Source: Streptomyces sp. DT2A-34 | GTDB lineage: Bacteria > Actinomycetota > Actinomycetes > Streptomycetales > Streptomycetaceae | NCBI RefSeq assembly: GCF_030499515.1 | Contig: NZ_JASTWJ010000001.1 | Location: 2,522,001-2,586,000 of the forward strand | Direction of reading: 5' to 3' | Length of the DNA: 64,000 nucleotides | Shown here: in pieces, positions 46,077 to 54,454 of the stretch | How positions within the stretch are numbered: the stretch's first letter is position 1 | Layout: every line of letters begins with the position of its first letter | Program-made: the position numbers and the translations under genes | Notes under the pieces: generated by a model | Seen by the model: the letters and a program-made list of their open reading frames with translations, nothing else | Database searches by the model: none | What the model was told of the DNA's origin: nothing

Positions 46077-48128
46077 GTGAATCAGTCTGCCGACAACCAG
46101 CCTCAGCCAGGCACGGTCAGCCTCGCGCAGTCGTCCCCGACCGTCGGCACGTTCCGTGAGCGGGACGGTGCGCTGGAGTGGAGCGGCCGCCAGGAGACGC
46201 TGCGCGTCGAGCCGTGGGGTCCGGACGCGGTCCGGGTGCGTGCCCGGCTCGGCGGCCCCATCCTCGACGGACTGCCCGGCGCGCTCCTGGAGTCCGCCCC
46301 GGCGACCGAGTCGACGGTCAAGATCGAGGACGGGCTGGGGGTGCTGACCGTCGGCGCGCTGACCGTCGAGGTCGACGCCGAGGGCCTGATCCGCTTCCTG
46401 CGCACCGAGGACGGCACCGAGGTGCTCGCCGAGGAGCGCGCCCACTTCTGGTGGCCGGGCTCGCGGCTCTACACCGCCGTCGGCAACGGCTACCACCGCC
46501 TGGAGCAGCGCTTCGCCGCGTACGACGACGAGAAGCTGTACGGCCTCGGCCAGCACCAGCACGGCCGCCTCGACCAGAAGGGCCTGGTCCTGGACCTGGT
46601 CCAGCGCAACGCCGAGGTCGGCATCCCGGTGCTGGCCTCCAGCCGTGGCTACACCCTGCTGTGGAACAACCCGGCGATCGGCCGCGTGGAGCTCGCGCAC
46701 AACGGCACCCGGTGGGTGGCCGACTCCGCCCGCCAGATCGACTACTGGATCACCGCGGGCACTCCGGCCGACGGCCAGCGCCGCTACAGCGCGGTGACCG
46801 GCCGTACGCCCATGCTGCCGGAGTGGGCGGCGGGCTTCTGGCAGTGCAAGCTGCGCTACCGCACGCAGGACGAACTCCTCTCCGTCGCGCGGGAGTACAA
46901 GCGCCGCGGTCTGCCCATCGACGTCATCGTCTGCGACTTCTTCCACTGGACCCACCTGGGCGAGTGGAAGTTCGACCCGAAGGAGTGGCCGGACCCGGCG
47001 GCGATGGTGCGCGAGCTGGACGAGCTCGGCATCAAGCTGGTGGTCAGTGTCTGGCCTTCGGTCTCCCCCCTCTCCGAGAACCACCCGGTCATGGAGCAGC
47101 GCGGCTACTTCATCGGCACCCAGTACGGCCCGATGGCACACGCCGACTGGCCCGACAAGGAGGTGGCGTCGACGGTCCAGGTGGCCTTCTACGACGCCAC
47201 CAACCCCGAGGCCCGCGAGTTCGTGTGGTCCAAGGTCAAGCAGAACTACCTCGACCCGTACGGCATCACGGCCTTCTGGCTGGACGCCTGCGAGCCGGAG
47301 CTGAAGCCGGGCTTCCAGGAGAACCTGCGCTACTGGACGGGCCCGGGCCTGGAGGTCGGCAACATCTACCCCGCCGAGAACGCCCGCACCTTCTACGAGG
47401 GCCTGCGCGCGACCGGCGAGGACGAGATCATCACCCTCAACCGCTCGGCGTGGGCGGGCAGTCAGCGCTACGGCGCCGCCCTGTGGTCCGGTGACATCGG
47501 CACCGACTTCCCGACCCTGCGCCGCCAGATCGCCGCCGGCCTCAACACCGCGCTGTCCGGCATCCCCTGGTGGAACACCGACATCGGCGGCTTCCACGGC
47601 GGCGACCCGGACGACCCGGCGTACCGCGAGGTGATGGTCCGCTGGTTCCAGTTCGGCGCGCTGTCCCCGCTGATGCGACTGCACGGCTTCCGCGACCCGG
47701 GCATGCCGCTGGGCCCGCAGATGACCGGCGGCCCGAACGAGGTGTGGTCGTACGGCGAGGAGGCCGGCGCCATCCTGGAGCAGTACCTGCGGCTGCGCGA
47801 GCGCATGAAGCCGTATGTCCTGCAGGTCATGCGCGAGGCCCACGAGGAGGGCCTGCCGGTGATGCGCCCGCTGTTCCTGGAGTTCCCCGAGGACCAGGCG
47901 GCCTGGTCGGTCGACGACTCGTACCTGTTCGGCCACGACCTGCTCGTCGCGCCGGTGCTGACGGCGGGCGCGACGGCCCGGACGGTGTACCTCCCGGCGG
48001 GGGCGCGCTGGACGGACGCGTGGACCGGGGAGACGTACGAGGGCGGTACGACCGTGACGGTCGACGCCCCGCTGGACCGCATCCCGCTGTTCCTGCGGGA
48101 CGGGGCACGGCTGCCTGTAGCGGAGTAG
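46077..48128 (+). CDS. GH31 family alpha-xylosidase/alpha-glucosidase, probably intracellular
   Basis: 683 aa from GTG 46077 (AGGAG 8 nt upstream). An N-terminal beta-sandwich is followed by the TIM barrel: DVIVCDFFHWTHLGEWKFD, the nucleophile Asp D403 in FWLDACEPELKP, and acid/base Asp D473 in LWSGDIGTDF, then WWNTDIGGFHGG and MRLHGFRDPGMP. There is no signal peptide. The FWLDACEPE form is typical of YicI-like alpha-xylosidases, which remove xylose from the non-reducing end of xyloglucan oligosaccharides. It lies 110 bp downstream of the LacI gene in the same direction, so it may share its operators. Confidence 0.93.
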   Translation: MNQSADNQPQPGTVSLAQSSPTVGTFRERDGALEWSGRQETLRVEPWGPDAVRVRARLGGPILDGLPGALLESAPATESTVKIEDGLGVLTVGALTVEVDAEGLIRFLRTEDGTEVLAEERAHFWWPGSRLYTAVGNGYHRLEQRFAAYDDEKLYGLGQHQHGRLDQKGLVLDLVQRNAEVGIPVLASSRGYTLLWNNPAIGRVELAHNGTRWVADSARQIDYWITAGTPADGQRRYSAVTGRTPMLPEWAAGFWQCKLRYRTQDELLSVAREYKRRGLPIDVIVCDFFHWTHLGEWKFDPKEWPDPAAMVRELDELGIKLVVSVWPSVSPLSENHPVMEQRGYFIGTQYGPMAHADWPDKEVASTVQVAFYDATNPEAREFVWSKVKQNYLDPYGITAFWLDACEPELKPGFQENLRYWTGPGLEVGNIYPAENARTFYEGLRATGEDEIITLNRSAWAGSQRYGAALWSGDIGTDFPTLRRQIAAGLNTALSGIPWWNTDIGGFHGGDPDDPAYREVMVRWFQFGALSPLMRLHGFRDPGMPLGPQMTGGPNEVWSYGEEAGAILEQYLRLRERMKPYVLQVMREAHEEGLPVMRPLFLEFPEDQAAWSVDDSYLFGHDLLVAPVLTAGATARTVYLPAGARWTDAWTGETYEGGTTVTVDAPLDRIPLFLRDGARLPVAE

Positions 48129-48236
48129 CCGTGTCGGAGGGGGTGGCCGGGGGGGTGGAGGTCTTCCGGTCACTCCCTCGACAGGTCGACCAACTCGCCG
48201 CTCGTGCAAGTGAGTTAGGCGGGATAGAGTCGCCGC

Positions 48237-49424
48237 GTGTCCACGTCTCCGATAGCCCTCACCCTGGCCGATCTGCTGCTGCGTCCGACCTTCGGCTCCC
48301 GTCACGGGCACGAGCGGGTCTTCGACCGGATCGCGGTGGAGGCCGGGGAGTCTCCGGGAGACCGGCAGTTCGTGGACGACTTCCGGTCGCTGCTGGGCTG
48401 GTGGGCGAAGGCCGAGAACCTCACCCCGGTCGGCTGGCAGTCCGCGCAGGTCTTCGTGCGCCGGCATCTCACCAACCGGGCCCGCGTACGGCGGTTGATC
48501 GCCGAGCATCCCGGGATCGAGCGGGAGCCGATCGAGAAGCCGGTGTTCGTCGTGGGCCTGCCGCGCACCGCGACCACCGTCACGCACGCCGTCCTGTCGC
48601 TCTCGGCCGAGCACCGAGGCCCGCTGCTGTGGGAACTGCTCACACCCGACCTGGAGTTGCCGCCCCGGCAGCGCCGCAAGGCGGTCACGGCGGGGCGTCG
48701 TCTGGTCCAGGGCACCAACCTGTTCGCGCCGCGCTTCCGCGACATCCACGCGATGGCCGCCGAGGGCCCGGAGGAGTGCACCTTCGCCCTGCCGCACGCC
48801 CTGATGCCGCTGTCGCAGGCGGTGATCCCCGAGTACGCGGCGTGGTACCGCGAGCGGGAGTTCGTCGACGACTACCGGTATCTCAAGCAGGTGTTCCAGG
48901 TCCTGCAGTACGGCCGCCCGCGCCGCCGCTGGGTCCTCAAGTCACCCATGCACCTGGGCAACCTCGACGCGCTGCGCACGGTCTTCCCGGACGCCACGAT
49001 CGTGTGGTGCCACCGCGACCCGGTGACCGTCGTGGCCTCCTTCTGCAGTCTGGTCGAGCACGGCATGGCCGTCAGCACCCGCCCCCTGGACCTGCACCGC
49101 ATCGGCACCCTCTGGCTCGACCTGCTGAGCCACGCCATGACGCGCGGCCTCGCGGCCCGCGCCGCCATCCCGCCCCACGCCCTGGTGGACGCCCCGTACG
49201 CCTGGCTCGCCTCCGAGCCGGCCACGGGCGCCCCCAAGCTGTACGACGCGATCGGCGCCCGCTGGACCGACGCCGAGGCCACCCGGCTCCCCGGGGCCGT
49301 GGCCCGCCCGAAGGGCACCCGCCCGCACCGCTACGACCTGGCCCGCTACGGCCTGACCCGCGCCGACGTGGAGTCCGCCTTCGCCGACTACAACGCGCTG
49401 CGGGCCGAGGTCGACCGCGCCTGA
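48237..49424 (+). CDS. Sulfotransferase family protein
   Basis: 395 aa from GTG 48237. The PAPS-binding 5'-phosphosulfate loop is PVFVVGLPRTATTVTHAVL, and the 3'-phosphate region is RWVLKSPMHLGNLDALRTVFPDATIVWCHRDPVTVVAS. This matches the Sulfotransfer_3-type family. Its substrate is unknown, and nothing links it to sugar catabolism although it lies inside that locus. A TAGAGT hexamer ends about 8 nt before the GTG and no ribosome-binding site is seen, so the mRNA may be leaderless. It converges on the second GH12 gene, with 36 bp between stops. Confidence 0.88.
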   Translation: MSTSPIALTLADLLLRPTFGSRHGHERVFDRIAVEAGESPGDRQFVDDFRSLLGWWAKAENLTPVGWQSAQVFVRRHLTNRARVRRLIAEHPGIEREPIEKPVFVVGLPRTATTVTHAVLSLSAEHRGPLLWELLTPDLELPPRQRRKAVTAGRRLVQGTNLFAPRFRDIHAMAAEGPEECTFALPHALMPLSQAVIPEYAAWYREREFVDDYRYLKQVFQVLQYGRPRRRWVLKSPMHLGNLDALRTVFPDATIVWCHRDPVTVVASFCSLVEHGMAVSTRPLDLHRIGTLWLDLLSHAMTRGLAARAAIPPHALVDAPYAWLASEPATGAPKLYDAIGARWTDAEATRLPGAVARPKGTRPHRYDLARYGLTRADVESAFADYNALRAEVDRA

Positions 49425-49460
49425 GAACGGACGCGGACCGACCCCGGCCCTGATGAGACG

Positions 49461-50174
49461 TCAGCTGCTGCTGACGGTCAGGTTGTTGGTGGTGAAGTCC
49501 AGACCGCCGGACGACGAGGTGATCTCGTAGCCGAACTGGACGTCACCGATGGTCTCGTTGCTGGACATCCAGCCCTTGCCCGCGATCCAGCTGAGGATGG
49601 GCTTGATGTTCACGGTGCCGGAGGAGGAGTCGGACGTCCGCAGGAACGAGAAGACCTCGTTGACGCCGTTGGTGCCCTTGTAGACGGTCCAGGTGTGGCC
49701 GCCGAGCGTGACGTTGCCCTGCGAGGTGCCGAGCGGGCCGACGGCCCCGTTGTAGTTGACCCAGAGCATGATCTCGTAGTCGTAGTCGGTGTCCCAGATG
49801 TCGTACGACGTGTTGTACGCGCCGGACGACGGGACGCTGACGTTGTAGCTGCTGGTGAGCGAGCCGAGGGAGGCGATCGTCTTGTTGATCACCTTCTTGG
49901 AGTTGGGGTAGGACTTGATGCCGCCGGTGTTGGGGTGGTTGGCCCAGACACCCCAGTTGGTGCCGGAGTTGGCCCATACGCACTGGCTGCCGGCGCCGGA
50001 GCCCCAGATGTTGTTGTAGAGCGTGTAGCCGTTCAGGCTGGTGTTGCCCCACTGGTCGCAGGAGTTCCAGACCGCGGCCGAGGCGGGGGCGGAGGCGAGA
50101 CCGACGACGGCACCGAGGGCCATCGCCGGGGCCAGCACGGCCGTGGTGATCTTGCGCAGAGCTGTCTTTGCCAT
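49461..50174 (-). CDS. Second secreted GH12 endoglucanase/xyloglucanase
   Basis: 237 aa from ATG 50174 (GAAAGGGAC upstream). The signal peptide (KITTAVLAPAMALGAVVGLASAPASA) is followed by a classic GH12 domain: WNSCDQWGNTSLNGYTLYNNIWG and SQCVWANSGTNWGVWANHP. The nucleophile is E134 (DYEIMLWVN) and the acid/base E217 (QFGYEITSSSGG). It differs strongly from the GH12 at 43768, which has a longer catalytic region, so the two are not recent duplicates. It is the last gene of the GH74-GH42-GH95-GH12 run, 39 bp after GH95. Confidence 0.95.
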   Translation of the reverse strand: MAKTALRKITTAVLAPAMALGAVVGLASAPASAAVWNSCDQWGNTSLNGYTLYNNIWGSGAGSQCVWANSGTNWGVWANHPNTGGIKSYPNSKKVINKTIASLGSLTSSYNVSVPSSGAYNTSYDIWDTDYDYEIMLWVNYNGAVGPLGTSQGNVTLGGHTWTVYKGTNGVNEVFSFLRTSDSSSGTVNIKPILSWIAGKGWMSSNETIGDVQFGYEITSSSGGLDFTTNNLTVSSS

Positions 50175-50213
50175 GGTGTCCCTTTCCATGGGTGGGGGGA
50201 ATTGCGGGGGGAG

Positions 50214-52439
50214 TTACCACGCCCCCAAGGTGAGGACGTGGTCTTCTCCGGCGACGAGGTCGAGCGGTCGTACATCGCCGTCGCCGGAGGAAGTCCGGAG
50301 TTCGATGCGGACGGTGCGAGACGGTCTCAGGACGGCGGTCGCCCCGTCGGGCGTCCAGGTCAGGTCGACCTCCGCGCCGAACCGCGTCCGTACGCCCCGG
50401 AGGCGGCCCTGCGGGAGCGTCGGCGGCAGCGCGGGCAGCAGGACCAGCCGGTCCGGGGTCGACTGCACCAGCATCTCGATCAGTACGGCGGGCAGGGTGT
50501 GCGCGGCGTCCGCGTTGTAGACGTCGCGCTTCGGGTAGTGCGCGCTCATCAGGGAGGCGTGGAAGAAGTCGCCGCCCAGCACCTGGTCGAGGGCGTGGGC
50601 GACCCGGGCGGCGTCCCTGAGGCGGGCCGCGATCAGGGCGTGGTGGAGGTGGCCGTGCGCCGAGTCGTTCTCGGCGCCGCGCAGTTCGAGGGCGCGGTGG
50701 GCGGCCGCCGCGAGGGCGGGGGTGTCGTACGGGGTGATCTCGTCGAGCGGCCAGACGCCGTAGAGGTGGCTGAGGTGGCGGTGGTCGTAGGTGTCCGCCA
50801 GGCCGGGCCAGGCCCATTCGGCGAGGGCGCCGTCCTCGTTGATCCGGTGGGGCGGGAGGCGGTCGGCGAGGGTGCGCCAGCGGTCGGCGTCCGGGGTGTC
50901 CGGGTGGTAGTCGGCCGCCGTGAGCAGGGCGTGCCGGGCCGCCGAGAGGTCCATGGCGGCGTTGAGGGTGACCCAGCTCGCGTTCGCCGGGCGGTTCTCG
51001 GGTGAGTAGGAGGGGACGACGACCACATGGCCGTCGTCGTCGCTCCGGGTGAGGAAGTCCTCGTAGAACCGGGCCGCTTCGGCGAGAACGGCGGCGGTGC
51101 GCGAATCGCGGTCGCCGCGTGTCTCGTCGTGGTCGACGAGGGGCTTGAGGAGCCAGTCGGCGCCCGCGGTCCACAGGTGCAGGGGGTATTCGCGGCTGAA
51201 GTGGTAGAGGTGCCCGGACTCGCCGTCGGTGTGGGCGGGGGCCACGACGCCCCGGGTGCCGAAGATCGTGCGGGCGTTGTCGCGCCAGTGGTCCAACTGG
51301 CCGTGGATGAGGGCGGCGTGGGCCTCCGTGACCTCCGGGAGCGCGGCCGCGGCGGCCGACGCGGTCTGGAGGTTGAGGTTGGCGTCGGTGGTGAACGCGC
51401 CCGACCACGCCGTGTTCCAGTCGCCGGTCCACAGGCCGGTGAGCCGGGGCGGCAGCATTCCGGCGGCGGACAGGAGGTGGTAGCGGCCGGCCGCGAAGAG
51501 GCGTTCCAGGAGGGCGGGGCTCTTCGGGCTGCTGGCCAACTCCGAGCCGGGAAGGGCGCGTTCGGCGTCGTCGGCGCCGAGGTCGAGGCCTGCGCGGAGG
51601 TAGGCCGGGCGGTGCAGGGCGGTGTGGCGGGCGAGGAGGCGGTCGTACGGGTCCTCGTCGCCGTCGGGGAGCAGGGCGCGCAGCGCTCGCGCCTCGGCGA
51701 GGGCGTCCAGCTCGCCGGTGTGCCGCTGGACCCGGGTGAGGAGGAGCAGCGAGCGGGCACCCTCGACGCGGATGCCGGGCAGGGAGGTGCGGGTGCTGCC
51801 GCCGGTGACCAGGGCGAGGGTGACGCCCGTGTACGCGCGGTCGCTGCCGGGGTAGCGGACGCGGAGGGTGAGGAGCGCGCCGTCGGGGGTGAGGACTGCG
51901 CTGTGTCCGACGGCCAAGCCATAGGGTGCGCCGGGCAGTTGAGGGTCCAGGGTGACGTCGGCGGTGAGGCCGGGCTCGGTGACGTACTGGACGATGACGT
52001 CGTCGGCGCGCGAGACGAAGACCTGGCTCCGCCAGCCGCCCCGCATGGCGGTGCAGACGCCGGTGGCGAAGTCGACCTCGCGGCGGTAGTCCTCGCGGTT
52101 CTCGCGCTCCTCTGCGACCGGACGACGCAGCCGTATCTGGAAGGCGGGATGGAAGGGCTGCACCCACTGCAGCTCCCGCCCGTCGGTGAACCGCTCGGCC
52201 GCCATGACGTCTCCGGCGAGCAACCGGTCCTGGAGCTGCGGGAGTTCGGCGGCGAGGGCCGGTGGGCGGGCGTGTTCGCTGCCGTTGGGGCGGACCAGGG
52301 TGTGGTGGTTGACGATGATCCGGTCGGCGTTCGGATCTCCGAACACCATGACGCCGTGTCGGCCGTTCCCGCTCAGGAAGGCGTCCTCCCAGCGGGCGGC
52401 GGGGGTGGGGTCCCAGATGCCGTGTACCGGTCCGCTCAT
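50214..52439 (-). CDS. GH95 family glycosidase, probable alpha-L-fucosidase
   Basis: 741 aa from ATG 52439, overlapping the GH42 stop (ATGA). Features are WEDAFLSGNGRHGVMVFGDP at the N-terminus, LPPRLTGLWTGDWNTAWSGAFTTDANLNLQ in the (alpha/alpha)6 barrel and NADAAHTLPAVLIEMLVQS near the C-terminus. The usual GH95 block with NIN...MNYWPAE is replaced by NLNLQTASAAAAALPE, so this is a diverged member. There is no signal peptide. In xyloglucan breakdown a GH95 removes alpha-1,2-fucose from galactose side chains; L-galactose is a possible alternative substrate. The frame runs on upstream, but that is a shadow of GH42. Confidence 0.88.
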   Translation of the reverse strand: MSGPVHGIWDPTPAARWEDAFLSGNGRHGVMVFGDPNADRIIVNHHTLVRPNGSEHARPPALAAELPQLQDRLLAGDVMAAERFTDGRELQWVQPFHPAFQIRLRRPVAEERENREDYRREVDFATGVCTAMRGGWRSQVFVSRADDVIVQYVTEPGLTADVTLDPQLPGAPYGLAVGHSAVLTPDGALLTLRVRYPGSDRAYTGVTLALVTGGSTRTSLPGIRVEGARSLLLLTRVQRHTGELDALAEARALRALLPDGDEDPYDRLLARHTALHRPAYLRAGLDLGADDAERALPGSELASSPKSPALLERLFAAGRYHLLSAAGMLPPRLTGLWTGDWNTAWSGAFTTDANLNLQTASAAAAALPEVTEAHAALIHGQLDHWRDNARTIFGTRGVVAPAHTDGESGHLYHFSREYPLHLWTAGADWLLKPLVDHDETRGDRDSRTAAVLAEAARFYEDFLTRSDDDGHVVVVPSYSPENRPANASWVTLNAAMDLSAARHALLTAADYHPDTPDADRWRTLADRLPPHRINEDGALAEWAWPGLADTYDHRHLSHLYGVWPLDEITPYDTPALAAAAHRALELRGAENDSAHGHLHHALIAARLRDAARVAHALDQVLGGDFFHASLMSAHYPKRDVYNADAAHTLPAVLIEMLVQSTPDRLVLLPALPPTLPQGRLRGVRTRFGAEVDLTWTPDGATAVLRPSRTVRIELRTSSGDGDVRPLDLVAGEDHVLTLGAW

Positions 52440-54454
52440 GAGGCGGCCTCCAGCACGGCCACGCCGTACCGCCCCAGCTCCACCCCGTCGGTGACGTCCG
52501 CGCCGGTCAGCAGGTCGCGGTGGCGGCCGGGCACCGGCACGGTGACGCCGTCGCGCCCGTGGTTGAGCAGGAACAGCAGCCCGCCCCGGCGGACCGCCTC
52601 CACGCCGGCCGGGAGCCCGGTGAGGGTCGGCCGTACGCCCGCGCCGGCGGCGATGTCGGCGAGCAGGGTGCGCAGGGCGTGCGGCTCGGGGAGGGTGGAG
52701 ACGTACCAGGCACGGCCCTTGCGCAGGACGGCCGGCAGCCCGTCCAGCTCGCCGCCCTTGTAGGGCGTCACGGCGTCCACGTCGTCCGCCGCCTCGATCT
52801 CCTCGGACCACAGGGTGCCGTGGAAGCCCTCGACGTCGGCCTTCTCGCCCGCGTCGAGCGGCCACCACTCGTGCAGGACGCGGATGCCGAAGAGGTCGCG
52901 AAGACGGGCGTCCATGCCACCCGCGCGCACCCGGTCGTCCTCGTCGGCGACGCCGGTCTGGAAGCCGGCGACGAGGGTGCCGCCGCCCTCGACGTAGGCG
53001 ACGAGGCGGTCGATGGCCGCGTCCGTCATCAGGTACAGCTGCGGGACGACGACCAGCTTGTACGCGGACAGGTCGTGCTCGGGGTGGGCGAAGTCCGCGA
53101 CGGTCTGCGCCTCCCACAGGGCGCGGTGCCAGGCCCGGACCACCTGCGGGTGGTCGACCTCGGTAGACAGCCGCCCGTCCTGCTGGCTCGCCCACCAGGC
53201 GTTCCAGTCGAGGAGTACGGCGACCTCGGCGGCCTCGACGCGGCTGTCGGCCACCTTCTCGCTCAGCAGGGCGAGTTCGGCGCCGATCCGCTTGACCTCC
53301 TGGAAGGTACGGCCCTGCTCCCCCGCGTGGCTGACCATCCCGGAGTGGAACTTCTCCGAGCCCTGCCGGGACTGCCGCCACTGGAAGTAGCAGACGGCGT
53401 CGGCGCCGCGGGCCACGGCCTGGAGGGACCAGAGGCGGTTGAGGCCGGCGGGCTTGGGATGGTTGACCCCGCGCCAGTTGACCGGCCCGGCGGCCTGCTC
53501 CATGACCATCCAGGGGCCGCCGCGGGCCTGCGAACGCGTCATGTCATGCACCAGCGCCCCGTACTGCCCGCCGAACGGATCACGCGGATCCGGATAGATG
53601 TCGACGGAGACGACGTCCTCCCGCTCGGCCCAGACCCACGCGTCCTGCCCCTGCCAGAACGGCATGAAGTTGGTCGTCACCGGGATGTGCGGGGTGTGCC
53701 GGGCGACGATGTCGCGCTCGGCGAGGTAGCACTCCAGCAGCGCGTCGGAGGTGAACCGCTTGAAGTCGAGAACCTGGCCGGGGTTCTTCATGTAGTGCGC
53801 CCGGCGCGGCGGCAGGACCTCGTACCAGTCGCCGTAGCCCTGGCTCCAGAAGGCGGTCCCCCAGGCCTCGTTGAGGGCGTCGAGGGTGCCGTACTTCTCC
53901 CGCAGCCAGCGGCGGAAGGCGGCCTCGGCCTCGTCGCCCCAGTCATAGGTGCAGTACTCGTTGTTGATGTGCCACATCCGCAGGGCCGGGTGGCCGCCGT
54001 AGCGGGCGGCGAGGTCCTCGGTGATGGCGGCGGCGTAGCGGCGGTAGGTGGCGCTGGAGTGCGAGAAGTGCTGGCGGGAGCCCCACCACTCGGTCCGGCC
54101 GTCCTCGTCGCGCGGGAGCGTCTCGGGGTGCAGACGTCCCATCCACGGCGGGGGCGAGGAGGTCGGGGTGGCGAGGACGACCCCGATGCCGTTCTCGTGC
54201 ATCAGGTCCATCAGCCGGTCCAGCCACCCGAACTCCCGCTCCCCGGGCCGGGGTTCGAGCTTCGCCCAGGAGAAGACGCCGAGGGTGACCGAGTTGACCC
54301 CGGCGTCCTTCATCAGCCGGACGTCCTCGTGCCAGGTCTCCTCGGGCCACTGCTCGGGGTTGTAGTCGCCGCCGAAGAGGATGCGGCCACGGGTGGCGTC
54401 GGACAGGGAGGGGCCAGAGGGGCCCTTCCCCGCGAGTTCGTTGCGCTCCGGCAT
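52436..54454 (-). CDS. GH42 beta-galactosidase, intracellular
   Basis: 672 aa from ATG 54454, sharing one base with the GH74 stop (TGATG). The TIM barrel begins ILFGGDYNPEQWPEETWHEDVRLMKDAGVNSVTLG. The acid/base is E166 (MWHINNEYC) and the nucleophile E319 (PWMVMEQAAG). A trimerisation/Rossmann-like domain B (KLVVVPQLYLMTDAAIDRL) and C-terminal beta domain follow. It would remove beta-1,2-galactose from xyloglucan oligosaccharides once fucose is gone. There is no signal peptide. It is translationally coupled on both sides. Confidence 0.95.
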   Translation of the reverse strand: MPERNELAGKGPSGPSLSDATRGRILFGGDYNPEQWPEETWHEDVRLMKDAGVNSVTLGVFSWAKLEPRPGEREFGWLDRLMDLMHENGIGVVLATPTSSPPPWMGRLHPETLPRDEDGRTEWWGSRQHFSHSSATYRRYAAAITEDLAARYGGHPALRMWHINNEYCTYDWGDEAEAAFRRWLREKYGTLDALNEAWGTAFWSQGYGDWYEVLPPRRAHYMKNPGQVLDFKRFTSDALLECYLAERDIVARHTPHIPVTTNFMPFWQGQDAWVWAEREDVVSVDIYPDPRDPFGGQYGALVHDMTRSQARGGPWMVMEQAAGPVNWRGVNHPKPAGLNRLWSLQAVARGADAVCYFQWRQSRQGSEKFHSGMVSHAGEQGRTFQEVKRIGAELALLSEKVADSRVEAAEVAVLLDWNAWWASQQDGRLSTEVDHPQVVRAWHRALWEAQTVADFAHPEHDLSAYKLVVVPQLYLMTDAAIDRLVAYVEGGGTLVAGFQTGVADEDDRVRAGGMDARLRDLFGIRVLHEWWPLDAGEKADVEGFHGTLWSEEIEAADDVDAVTPYKGGELDGLPAVLRKGRAWYVSTLPEPHALRTLLADIAAGAGVRPTLTGLPAGVEAVRRGGLLFLLNHGRDGVTVPVPGRHRDLLTGADVTDGVELGRYGVAVLEAAS

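Noticed and set aside
46062-48797. A minus-strand frame of about 910 codons opposite GH31 and the sulfotransferase
   Set aside because: It crosses two well-supported genes on the other strand and shows no conserved motif.
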